This document shows positions 1 through 10,248 of a DNA stretch of 64,000 bases, in pieces. The notes beneath the pieces are model-generated. The model saw only the letters and a program-made list of their open reading frames with translations, had not been told where the DNA came from and searched no databases. The stretch is from Primulina eburnea (lineage: Eukaryota > Streptophyta > Magnoliopsida > Lamiales > Gesneriaceae): the NCBI RefSeq assembly GCF_022965805.1, contig NW_027331405.1, positions 1 through 64,000 on the forward strand. Direction: 5' to 3'. How positions within the stretch are numbered: the stretch's first letter is position 1; each line of letters opens with the position of its first letter. The position numbers were made by a program, and so were the translations under genes.

Positions 1-269
1 AATGATGTGTGGGAGATCTCGGGCATTGCAGATTACTAGTGTTTCCTTATGAAACTTGTACTACTTATGTTTGGAGCTGTCATTTGAACACTAGTGAATG
101 TTTGTACGAACAGACATGTATGTACATTATGTTGTTTATTTCAGTTAACGACATGTTATGCTTTATCTATACATTTGAATTAATGTTAAAAGCAAATTTT
201 TGACCCACACTTTCGAACAAAGATCCAATTAAATCCCAAAAGAATTGAGTTAGAGACCGGGTCCCCACA
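1..269 (+). mobile_element. 3' end of a Ty3/gypsy LTR (Tekay/Del-like)
   Basis: The segment resembles the last 260 bases of the gypsy LTR at 6849-8717: both share a 'gatctcgggcat' block, a 'taaaagcaaa..tttgaccca' block and the terminal CGGGTCCCCACA. It ends in CA at 269. Bases 270-274 (ataag) correspond to atgag at 16724-16728 of the intact copia LTR, so this LTR was inserted into the copia 5' LTR with a 5-bp target duplication now differing at one base. Whether it belonged to a full element or a solo LTR cannot be told, because the window starts inside it. The short frame at 9-203 has no recognisable domain. Confidence 0.8.
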
Positions 270-2159
270 ATAAGTATCATGAAACTCATATTTGGAATAC
301 TGTATATTCTGAACCGTTCCTAGTCGATTCAGCCGCCACTAAGAAGGATAAAGGTCGCTCGAGTTAGAGACTAGTATCTGCGATGTGAGTACCATGTTTC
401 ATTGGTAGGGGACATTGTGATGTCCGAGCATGCAGGTAGGTGCTCCTGGTAGAGTGCACTGAACAACCCTCCATAAAAGGACTTTCCAAATGGTTCTCAC
501 TCACTTATCGAGTGGAAAAGTCCTGGTTTATGGTTGTACAGAATTAGTCTTTATGACCCGGGACAACATTGAGACTCTATGTGCTAGCGTTTCACTTTGA
601 CTTGTTTACCGACTCTTATGGGGTCATTAGGTGGCAAGGTTGGGTGTTACGGCGAAACATATAGGAGTCGATGCATTGTAGTCGGGGATTCACCGCTTAC
701 CTACGGGTATGGATATCCTATGTGTTTTTCATGTATGTGTGGGTTGAAATCTCTGATCAGAGTATGGTGGTAATTATGAAAGGGGTTTCATAGATTACAC
801 CATCGATGCAACCACAACATGACACATAGTATCGATTCATTGACAACTCTCGATAGACCAATAGTTGTCGAATCGGTCGGGATATATGAGTTGAAGGGAC
901 CGTACTGTACGCTAACCATAATTGAATGGTTCTTGCAGGCACTATCATGTGATACCTAGGGAATCACGTAAGCGATGCTGCTAGGCGTTTAACGTGATTG
1001 GTTGGGTACTATCAGACTTGAGTTCTGACGTTCTTACTATCAAGGAGTTGATAAGTAAGAATGGAGCAATTGGGGTATGCTCGAATAAGGACATGTTTAG
1101 TCCGAATCACATAGAGATGTGAACCCACGGCTAGTTGTATCAATGAACCATTGAGGGCCACACAAGTACTTGCTTTGTAAATCCCGATGAGAAGTAAAAT
1201 AGTTCAATGTGTTGAACGGCTTATAAATGTGTTTATAAGCGTTAAGAAAAATAGAAGTATGACTTCTAAGAGAGAAATATAAATTTTAATTTATGGAAGT
1301 GTTCCTAAGATTAAAATTTGGCCAAGTAAATAATGTAGTTGAAAATTGTGATTTTCATAAACATTATTGGAGACTAAATTAAATTAATTCAAGTGTTGAA
1401 TTAATTAAACACTAGTGGACCTAGTAGAGTCCAAATAATTAAAAATAATTCAAGTGTTGAATTAATAATATTGAGTCTTGTAGAGCTCAATTAAAATAAT
1501 TATTTAACTAGTGGGACTTGAATAAATTCAAGTAATATTTATTTAATCTCAAAATGTTTGAGATAATTAAAATTTAGTCTATGGTTTTTAATGTGTTAAA
1601 AACCATATTATATATGTGAGACATGCTAGGGTTTGCATGCTTGGGAGGTGAAAGGTTGTTGTTTACTTTTTATTAAAAAATTCCAAAAGCATGCAACTTT
1701 TGAGAGACAACTTTACACAACAACCTAGGCTAGTCTCCCACACTCCACACAATCTCACTTTGGCCGAAATTTTTAAAAAAAATTTCTCTCCATTCTCTCT
1801 CATTTTTTTGTTCTTCATTTTTGGAGATACAAAATCATTCTCATTGAAAAATCTTCAAATATTTCTAGTGCAATATTTGAAGGGGTTTACATTGCTAGTG
1901 GTGGGCTTGATTTTGAAGCAAAGGAGGAGGAGCTTGTAGACTTATCTTCCATTTCAAGAGCTTTGTTGTTCACAACAAAGTTGGAGCCAAACATCAACCT
2001 CAAGAGGTTGATAGGTAAATCTTTCTTAAACATCCTATGCATGTTTTTGTGATTTTGTAAATATTACACAAAATATATATGGTGGCCGAATTTTTGTGCT
2101 AAAAATTAAAATTTTTGACTTCCGTTGCGCTTCCGGCCACCGTGACCGGTCCGTTTTCA
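270..2159 (+). repeat. 5' LTR of the copia element (5' end lost to insertion)
   Basis: Aligns with 16724-18552 of the 3' LTR and ends TTTTCA just before the PBS. Relative to the 3' LTR it keeps about 47 bases near 1586-1632, lost in the 3' LTR between two ggttt repeats, 10 bases near 1440, and 4 bases near 503. It contains the inverted repeat AATTAATTCAA-gtg-TTGAATTAATT at 1382-1406, partly repeated near 1449. The 82-residue frame at 1691-1939 recurs at 18084-18332 only because LTRs are copies; it has no recognised domain. Confidence 0.9.
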
Positions 2160-2161
2160 AG

Positions 2162-2173
2162 TGGTATCCGAGC
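2162..2173 (+). other. Primer-binding site of the copia element
   Basis: TGGTATCCGAGC, two bases after the LTR end, matches the tRNA-iMet 3'-end complement (TGGTATCAGAGC) with one mismatch. It would prime minus-strand synthesis. Confidence 0.85.
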
Positions 2174-2766
2174 TAAGGTTACGGTTTTTGTGTAATATTT
2201 GCATAATATTATGTTGAGATCGATTTCTAACCGTTTGAGAATTTTTGTGCATACTATACTCAAGGACCGAAAATTTTACAAAACAAAAAAAAAAAACATT
2301 TTTTTCGGGCAGCCCCTAAATTTCGGGCAGCCGAGGGGCATCCCGAAATGCAGTTTTTAAAATAATAAAAAAAAAATTTTGTTGTGGCCGGAATCCGGCG
2401 ACGGAGCTCCGGCGACGGCGATGACGGCTAGGGTTTCCAAAAGTGTTTTGGAGAATCTTAGTGTCATGGGCCTTGAGATGTTGGGCCATTAGATGGTCAA
2501 CATATTTTATGAAATTTAAATGGGCCTAAGTATTTTTTTGAAAAATGAGTTTTGGGCCCTTAAGTTTAAATTTACAATTGTTGCACATATTTTCTCATAA
2601 AATAAATAATTGAAGTTGGACTTTAATTATTTATAGTAAATTGTGATTTACAAGAAATTCGATTATAAATAAATTAATTTGAAAGTAGACAAAGGAGTTT
2701 GTATACTTTGTTAATTTAATTTATAATTGTGGCGGTTAGTGATTGGATCAAGATATATAATATTGG

Positions 2767-2796
2767 ATCAATTAATTATTGTGATAATTAATTGAT
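2767..2796 (+). repeat. Perfect inverted repeat in copia leader
   Basis: ATCAATTAATTAT (2767-2779), loop tgtg, ATAATTAATTGAT (2784-2796): a 13-bp perfect stem with a 4-nt loop. Its role is unknown. Confidence 0.85.
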
Positions 2797-3439
2797 GGTG
2801 TATGATATGTGATATTATGCATGAAGGATGATCAAAAGCCCAAGCCCAATTTGCTAGGTGTATGCTAGGATATTTGTGTTGAATGATTGTAATAATTATC
2901 AATTTAAAGTGGGCTTGGTTTATGGCCCGTTCCCACCCCCATGAGATGTATCCCTATGTGCCATGGATATTTAATTGTAAATATTAGAATAGTGGAAGAT
3001 CAAGATTGGAAGATGGTGGCCTTGGTGATTATGAAGATCGAAGACATGTAATATTGGATGCTAATGTAATAATTTAGTTGCATTGCATCCCTTGCATTTA
3101 CCCTAGGATTGGACCTAGGCCCGTGTTTAGCTCACACGGGCCATTAGTATTGGGGCAATTGATCATCCTTGTACTGTTTTCTATTTATAATATATGCATG
3201 ATATGTTATAAATAATGAGTATGTGCGTTATTATTATTATAATAACAAAGTTGCATGAATCCGGAAAACATACGATCAAACATGGCGAGCTTTTAAAATA
3301 AAATTAATGATGAGACCTTTCAAAATTAAAAAACCCTCATTTTGAATTAGATTCAAAATTAATATCAAGTCCGAAAAGGGGAATTATAAATTTTTTTATA
3401 ATTTCCTTGTCTTCCATCGACAATGGTTGCATGATTAAC

Positions 3440-3760
3440 GCTACCCGTACTCGGGGCTCGGCTCATATTATTGAAGGGGCCCTGGGTGCCGGAAAGCTGT
3501 GACATCCATTGACATGGTGATGTGAACTACGTGGAACTCATATGATTTCGGCTCATATTATTGAGGGAACTCATGGCGACCGTCCATTAAGGTTCAATAT
3601 CGGTGGGTTAGGCTTGACACGTAAAGATGAACGACGTCATATTATTGGGTCCTAATCAAACGTGAGACAAAACTTTACGTAGAGGGTTGCATGGCGATGC
3701 AATTGGAAACTACCTTTTAGGAATTGTGATGGCCGATATTATTCGGGATCACAATTCGCT
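3440..3760 (+). repeat. Four ATATTATT stem-loop motifs in copia leader
   Basis: ATATTATT occurs at 3465, 3555, 3639 and 3736. The first two lie in an identical 16-base block (cggctcatattattga). The fourth is the loop of a hairpin: GAATTGTGAT (3721-3730) pairs with ATCACAATTC (3748-3757), with CCG/CGG closing the loop. The third lies inside a larger stem, ACGTAAAG (3619) with CTTTACGT (3673). A structured RNA such as a packaging or dimerisation signal is an inference. Confidence 0.7.
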
Positions 3761-3941
3761 GATTGGACCTTACGTACCTACTGAGGAAAGTGTTTCCCGT
3801 TTTCACTAGAGGGTAGTGAAAATGTCAAAACAGTGGGAGCGATTATTTATAAAGTAAAAGTCCAAACTTTATATCTTATTAAATATTTTGAAATAGTCAT
3901 TAACATTTATCTGTTTTACTTTTCAGTACAAATCTGTGACA

Positions 3942-4798
3942 ATGTCATCAATTCGCAACCCGTTTTCGGTTATTCTCGAAAAACACGTTCTAACCGGACC
4001 TAACTATATCACTTGGCTAAGAAATTTAAAGATCGTCCTAAACTCGGAGAGAATCGCATACACACTGACTGAGTCGCCCCCTGATGAGGCTCCGACTGAC
4101 TGCAGTCCCGAGGAACTGTAGACCTACAAGGATTGGTGCGACCATGACTTGAAGGCCAAGTGTTACATGCAGGCTTCGATGAACGATGAGCTGCAAAGGC
4201 GATTCGAGGATGCAAAGAATGCTGCTGACATTCATTTGCACCTCAAGGAGCTCTTCGGTGAGCAGACTCGGCCTTTGAGGCATGCCACAGTAAAGGAGCT
4301 CATCACTTTACGCATGCGAGATGGGACTTCGGTCCATGAGCATGGCCTAAAGTTGATTGGGCTCGTGGACAAGCTCGTGGGCATGGATTTGATCTTGCCA
4401 TCAGAGCTGACCACAGATGTGCTACTGTTGTCACTGCCTAGCTCTTTCGATCCTTTTGTCGTGAACTTCAATATGAACAAGCTCGAGCCCAGCCTTGAAG
4501 AGTTGGTGAACATGCTTGTAACCTTTGAGTCCACCATCAAGAAGGAGAAGTCGGTTCTTTATGTGGGCTCTTCATCTGGCACGAAGACCGGTCCACATGG
4601 GAAGGGAAAGAAGCGTTCTTTCCAGCGCCCCAAGAAGAGCGAGCCCTTGAAGAGGCAGACTCCGAGTCCCGTAGTGGCAGCCGCGCCGCGCCAGCCAAGG
4701 CTGAGAAGACTGTTGACATCTATCACCACTGCAAGAAGCCTGGACATTGGAGGCGTAACTGCAGGAAATATCTTGCGCAGAAGGGTTCTGGCAAAGGT
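3942..4798 (+). pseudogene. gag: Copia gag, broken
   Basis: The nucleocapsid precursor would form the virus-like particle. The ATG at 3942 begins MSSIRNPFSV, followed by a gag typical of plant copia (GPNYITWLRN, then LKELFGEQT near 4245). A TAG at 4119-4121 interrupts the frame after EEL; the same frame resumes and runs to about 4680. There the basic, proline-rich linker changes frame, and the zinc knuckle (near 4718-4765, YHHCKKPGHWRRNC) is read in the pol frame. Its first Cys is Tyr, so the CCHC box is damaged as well. Gag would normally be joined to pol in one frame. Confidence 0.88.
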
Positions 4799-6848
4799 AT
4801 GTTCTACATTGAAGTGAATATCTCCATTAACTCTACTTATTGGGTATTGGATACCGGCTGTGGCTCACATCTCTGTAATGATTTGCAGGTGATGGGAAGA
4901 AGTAGGAAGCTCAGGGAAGGTGAGACCTTCTTGAGGTTGGGCAATGGAGCAAGGGTTGCTGCCAAGGCTGTGGGAGATGTTTATTTATGTTTGAACAATG
5001 ATTTTAATTTGGTTTTAAGAGATGTTTTATTTGTACCAGACTTGATCAAAAACATTATTTCCATTCCTATGCTTGATATCGATGGATTTTCTTGTTTATT
5101 TGGCAAAGGTGTTTGCAATATTTACAAGAATGAATGTTTAGTTGGTACCGGTGAACTTGAAAACAATCTCTACACCTTAAAATTAAAAGATATTCCACTT
5201 AACAATGTCCAAACAATAACAACAACAAATAAGCGCAAACAAGATACTCTTAATTCGGCACAATTATGGCATGCTCGATTAGGTCATATATCCCTAAGAA
5301 GGATGAACAAGTTAGTGGGAGTTGGCATGTTTGATATGTCCGATATTAATGCTCTCACGACTTGTGAATCCTGTCTGAAAGGAAAGATGACCAAAATTCC
5401 CTTTAAGGGCCATGCGGAGCGAGCCAAAGGGTTATTGGATTTGATCCATACCGATGTGTGCGGTCCGCTTAGCATCACCACTAAGCATGGACATGCCTAC
5501 TTCATCACCTTTACCGATGACCATTCGAGGTATGGGTATGTGTATTTGATGAAATACAAGTCTGAAGCCTTTGAAAGGTTCAAAGAATTCAGAAGTGAAG
5601 TAGAGAAGCAATTGGGACGAAGCATCAAGACACTTCGATCGGATCGAGGTGGTGAGTAATTGAGTGCCGAGTTCCAAGAGTATCTTAGAGAGAATGGGAT
5701 TCTCTCGCAGTGGACTCCGCCCGCTACACCGCAGTTAAATGGTGTTTCGGAGCGTCGTAACCGGACTTTGATGGACATGGTTCGATCTATGATGGGGTTC
5801 ACGGAGTTGCCGCCATCCTTTTGGGGATATGCGCTTGAAACAGCGGCACTGTTGTTGAACAATGTCCATACAAAGGCAGTTGACAAGACTCCATATGAGA
5901 TATAGATGGGTAAGCCTCCCAAGTATTCTTATCTTAGAATATGGGGGTGTCCTGCTTATGTGAAGCAGACAGTGGGAGATAAATTGGATAGTCGATCCAT
6001 TTTATGCTACTTTGTGGGATATCCAAGAAATTCCATTGGATATTATTTCTATCATCCCCAAGAAACAAAGGTGTTTGTTTCTAGGAACGCAACCTTTTTG
6101 GAAAAGGAATTTCTATTAGATAGAAATGGCGAGATGATAGAACTCGAAGAGGTTCGAGAGACACCCACAGTTGTAGAACCCACACCCAATGAGCTAAGTG
6201 AGGAGATACAAGCTCCTAGGAGATCCGAGAGGATCTCGAGACCACCTGTAAGGTATGGTCTGCTTCTTGAAGAGGGCCATGATGAGCCTAATCTTGGATG
6301 TGATCCAAGGACCTTCAAGGAAGCGTTATCGGATGCCGATTCATCCAAATGGCTTGAAGCAATGGAATCTGAGATGAATTCCATGCATTCGAACCAAGTG
6401 TGGAATCTTGTGGATCCACCTGAGGGAACTGTTCCCATAGGGTGTAAATGGATTTACAAGAAGAAACTTGGGGCGGATGGGAAGGTATTGACCTTCAAGG
6501 CGCGATTGGTAGCAAAAGGGTATACTCAAAGACAAGGTGTTGACTATGAGGAAACCTTTTCTCCAGTTGCGATGTTCAAGTCCATTAGGATATTGCTAGC
6601 CATAGCTGCATGGTTTGACTATGAGATATGGCAGATGGATGTGAAGACAGCCTTCCTTAATGGGGATATTAAGGAAGAAATTTACATGTCTCAACCTGAA
6701 GGGTTTACATCCATCGGAAGTGAGCATATGGTATGCAAACTTCAAAGATCTATTTATGGTCTTAAGCAGGCATCGAGGAGCTGGAACCTCAGATTCGATA
6801 GTACAATCAAAGAGTTTGGTTTTACTAAGAATCCTGAGGAACCCTGTG
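4799..6848 (+). pseudogene. pol: Copia pol, 5' part: protease, integrase, N-terminal RT
   Basis: Protease is marked by LDTGCGSHL near 4847. The integrase zinc finger follows (HARLGH near 5271, CESCLKGK near 5370), then the catalytic core with IHTDVCGP near 5450, SDRGGE before 5657, and NGVSERRNRTL with the catalytic Glu near 5750. The RT N-terminus follows (CKWIYKKK, ARLVAKGYTQRQGVDYEETF, QMDVKTAFLNG). Two in-frame stops occur, TAA 5657-5659 and TAG 5903-5905; the second lies where copia integrases usually have Trp (TGG to TAG). RT is cut at 6848 by the gypsy LTR before the catalytic YVDD, which lies at 15531. The reading frame is otherwise well kept, so this is a recent loss. Confidence 0.92.
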
Positions 6849-6963
6849 TGTAATGCCCAAGGATTTGATTATCGTAATTTGCTATGAGATTAGTGAATTA
6901 AATAGACATAACTGTAAACGGGCCATTACGAGACCAGATTGGATAAAGAATATACATTTCACC

Positions 6964-7195
6964 AATTGCGGGCAGAACTAGTGGCGCCCGAGCGGTAGAG
7001 AGTGACCGCCCGAGCGCCAATGTTCCATGGCATCACGTTCGGGCAGAAGGTGTGGCGCCCGGGCAGTAATTTATGACCGCCCGAGCGCCAGAGTCTAGCA
7101 TTTCGGACAGAACCTTCCGCGCCCGGGCGGTAGAATCTTACCGCCCGAGCGCCGAGCTCGCGCCCGGGCGGTAAGTTTCGACCGCCCGAGCGCCA
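6964..7195 (+). repeat. GC-rich palindromic iterons upstream of LTR TATA box
   Basis: Repeated half-sites of the form GCGCCCGGGCGGTA are each followed after a short spacer by an inverted partner ACCGCCCGAGCGCC, giving four hairpin-forming pairs within 230 bp. The cluster ends about 50 bp before the TATA box, so a transcription-factor or silencing-related role in the U3 promoter is plausible but unproven. It is repeated in the 3' LTR at about 13728-13959. Confidence 0.8.
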
Positions 7196-7244
7196 AACCA
7201 GAATTGGCAAGAATGAGCCACGTAGCTTTGCATGCAAGGGGCGA

Positions 7245-7253
7245 TATATATAA
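7245..7253 (+). promoter_or_regulatory. Putative LTR TATA box (U3 promoter)
   Basis: TATATATAA lies about 400 bp into the LTR, directly downstream of the iteron cluster. The identical site in the 3' LTR is 14009-14017. Transcription would start about 30 bp downstream. Confidence 0.6.
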
Positions 7254-8383
7254 CGATTTTTCCTCAAAAATCTGATAAGAATCAGAATAGAAAAGCTCCG
7301 AGAGGCTTTTGGAGATTCTTGCGCTGGTATTTTACAATCCGTCCGTCTGATTTGAAATCCGACTTCGGTACTGTGTTCCTATCGTTGTAGGCTATGCGTG
7401 GACGTAAGTTTTACTATGTTTTGGCATGTCTTGAAATTATGATGTTGTAGGAATCAGATATGATTCATATATGTTGTTTCGGACATATTAGACATCGTAT
7501 AATTACAACCGGATTTAAGAACGGACACCGTATAGAATTGTTATGAATTTTAGAGTTGAATTGATTGGGTTTTGATACTAGATTTATATCATTATCAGTT
7601 ATGAATTGGGGAAATTGATGTAATTGTTTATTATAGAGATTGTGCAGTTGAAATGATACTGAGATCAAGTAGTGAATTGATAGTATAGGTGTTGATTTGG
7701 ATTAGTAATTGATAAATTGTGTATCAACATTCCATTTCAGATTCATCTTACCTCATTTCGACATCGAGACCTCGACATCGTTAAAGGTTTAGCAAAGAAA
7801 GGTATAAGTCATGTTTTGTTTGGGGAGATGTAACTCAAATAAGATATTATTTGAGTTTCCCAACCAAAATCACATACTAGTATTATTAGATATATTGTAA
7901 CATGTTTATGAATTGTGTATAGCATTATATTCAATCTTTTAACATGTTTATGCTTTGATTTCAGAATTGTATTCAAGCATGTATGATCGGTGTGATATTC
8001 AGATATGAATATGATTATACTTTGTTTACATATTGATATTCATTGCATTTAAGATAGGAGAGTCTTTGACAGGCATTGTCAAATAGCTAGACGTTTCGGT
8101 GTATCTCAGCATAGGAGTAGGTATTACTCTTATTGCCGCCGTTGATACAGCTCAGACCGAAGTCTAGGAATGAGACGTTCATTACCCCGATTGGAGGGTA
8201 GGTAGTGACGTCTTATTCACACCGGGATCCCTATAGTTCTAGTCGAGTCGAGTCCAGACATGGTTTGATTCGCATTTCATTGCATGTGCATATGATGTCA
8301 TTCATGATAGCATGTTTCATGTTTAATTGATTGTATGCATGTATACATGTTTATACTGGGATTTATTCTCACCGGTTTTCCGG

Positions 8384-8417
8384 CTGTTGTTATGTCTGTA
8401 TGTGTGCATAACAACAG
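8384..8417 (+). repeat. Conserved hairpin near the LTR 3' half
   Basis: CTGTTGTTATG (8384-8394) pairs perfectly with CATAACAACAG (8407-8417) around a 12-nt loop. The solo LTR at 24301-26212 has the same hairpin at 25886-25919, with a T-A pair changed to C-G, a compensatory change. Confidence 0.7.
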
Positions 8418-8722
8418 GTGGGGCAGGATCTGGGTCACGCAGAGGATGAGAGATGGACATAGCGTGGTGATCTCGGGCATAGCAGAAGAACTAGTAGTTG
8501 TACTTTTGGCATGTACTGTATTTAATTACTAGTTGTCGAATATGGTTTGGAACCAGACATATTTGTATCTTATGTTTGTATATTATGTGTTGAATAACAT
8601 AGAGACTTCTAATGTTAGCTTTCATTTGAGTTAATGTAAAAGCAAAAATTTGACCCACTTTTTATATTAATGATCCGTTTAATCCCAAAGAAAAGAATTA
8701 GAGCCCGGGTCCCCACAACAGG

Positions 8723-8734
8723 TGGTATCAGAGC
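8723..8734 (+). other. Primer-binding site of nested gypsy element
   Basis: TGGTATCAGAGC, five bases after the LTR; an exact tRNA-iMet-type PBS. Confidence 0.93.
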
Positions 8735-8977
8735 CGTAGGTTTTGTAGACTGAGTTAGAATAGCATGAGCGGGGTAGATTGAGTCTTCTTCCTTGCTTTT
8801 GTTGTGCTAGCATGGTTTATTGCTTTCCCTATTACATGTTGTTTGTTATCTGATTTGATTTTCAGCATGTACTTGTAAAGACTGAATCAGAACCGATTCT
8901 GGATCAGAGGTATATGATCAGAGGAGGGCTGAGACAATAGTATAGATTGTATACTAAACTGTTTGTATAGCAGATTC

Positions 8978-10245
8978 ATGCCTCCTAGAAGAGCAGCTGT
9001 CCCTTTACGACCACCGGTACCAGAACAGGGTAGCACATCTGGTGATACGATGGATGTCACTGCTACGCCTATGGAGACTCTATTAAAGCGATTCCAGTCA
9101 TTCCGACCACAACCTTAAAAGGTACAGAAAATGCAATTGAATGTGAAAGTTGGTTGGAGGATATCGAGATGCTATTCGAGTCTCTGGAATATAGTGACGA
9201 GAAGCGAGTGAAACTTATTGGCCATCAACTGCAAGATGTGGCTAAGTATTGGTGGGTGAATATAAGGAGAGTACTAGAACAGCGTGGAACCGAGGTTACA
9301 TGGAAAGCATTCAAGACGGAGTTCTATCAGCGATTCTTTCCTGTATCCTACCGTAAAGATAAAGGCGCTGAGTTCGCAAACCTGAGGCAAGGGCAATTGA
9401 ACATTGAAGAGTACGTTGCTAAATTTTCTTCTTTGCTTCGCTTTGCACCTCACGTTTCAGGTAATGATGAGGCCATGGCAGATCAGTTTATAAACGGCTT
9501 AAATCCTGATGTCTTTACATTGGTCAATACTGGGAGAACCAATAATTTCGCTGAAGCATTGAACCGTGCCAAAGGAGCAGAAGCAGGATTGCTTAGGCAA
9601 CGGAGTGTTCCGTATGTTGCTCCGAGTCCAAGACCGCCATTACCTCCAGTACAACCTCCTTCTCGATTCGAAAGTGGTGGTAGCAGCAGCGGACGCAAAG
9701 ATCAGTTGAAAGCAAAGGGTAAACAGTTTAAGAGGGCAGGGAGCAGTTCTTCGAGCTCCAGCGGGTCCAGACAGAGAGGCTTTGGCCAGAGTCTAGAGGT
9801 GGCAAGTGGATATTGCAGTACTTGTGGAGGTAAGCATGCCACAGAACAATGTCAAGGTGTAGTGGGCAGGTGTAACGTATGCAAACAACAGGGGCATTAT
9901 GCCAAGGTCTGTCCTCAGAGGAGTGGTGCATCGAGATTCCAGGCTGCAGGATCGTCTGCCTCCGTGACTCAGCCTGAGAGGCAAGCTTCATCTGTTCACT
10001 CATTTCCGCCGCCACCAGCACAGACCCAGCCTCGAGCCAGAGGTGGCCAGCCAGGGAGTCAGCCTCAGAGACAACAGGCTCAGGTGTTTGCCTTGACTGA
10101 AGAGCAAGCACAGGATGCCCCAGATGATGTCATTGCAGGTAACTGTTCTCTTTGCGGTTATCCTGCTTATATACTGACAGATACGGGTGCATCGCATACA
10201 TTCATATCAGAGCGATTTGCATTATTGCATTCTCTGCCTGTTGAA
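8978..10245 (+). pseudogene. gag: Gypsy gag with start of protease, two lesions
   Basis: The chosen ATG at 8978 begins MPPRRAAVPL. After 46 codons a TAA at 9116-9118 is met because one base is missing near 9114. The homologous frame (IECESWLEDIEML) picks up just downstream and stays open from 9154. It contains the retrotransposon gag core (AKYWW near 9241; EFYQRFFP near 9318), a Ser-rich basic linker and two zinc knuckles (CSTCGGKHATEQC near 9817 and CNVCKQQGHYAKVC near 9871). The protease begins with LTDTGASHTFIS near 10173. A TAG at 10246-10248 interrupts the protease; the most economical ancestral codon is CAG, so this may be a C-to-T change typical of methylated repeats. Confidence 0.92.
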
Positions 10246-10248
10246 TAG

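Larger units (their letters stand above)
2174..3941 (+). other. Copia 5' leader, non-coding, hairpin-rich
   Basis: 1.77 kb without a credible gene. It contains an A-rich tract near 2284, a GC-rich patch near 2390-2430, a perfect 13-bp hairpin (2767-2796), and a cluster of stem-loops with ATATTATT (3440-3760). The last bases before the gag ATG (ttttacttttcag, ending 3926) resemble a 3' splice acceptor, so a spliced gag mRNA is possible but not shown. Confidence 0.7.
6849..8717 (+). repeat. 5' LTR of nested gypsy element
   Basis: TGTAATGCCC...CCCCACA, 1869 bp. It contains four GC-rich inverted-repeat pairs (6964-7195), a TATATATAA box (7245-7253), and a conserved TTATTCTCACCGG block followed by a hairpin at 8384-8417. 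Small frames inside (for example 8335-8532) are duplicated exactly in the 3' LTR and have no domain. Confidence 0.95.

Noticed and set aside
1691..1939. Possible small gene (82 codons) present twice, at 1691 and 18084
   Set aside because: Both copies lie at the same place in the two copia LTRs, so the conservation is LTR identity; no domain is visible.
3721..3757. Resemblance of the ATATTATT-loop hairpin to a geminivirus replication origin
   Set aside because: The loop lacks the conserved TAATATTAC nonamer, there is no Rep-like frame, and the motif is part of a repeated series in a retrotransposon leader.
10246..10248. Programmed read-through stop between gag and pol
   Set aside because: The TAG lies inside the protease domain, not between domains, and is explained by one point change.
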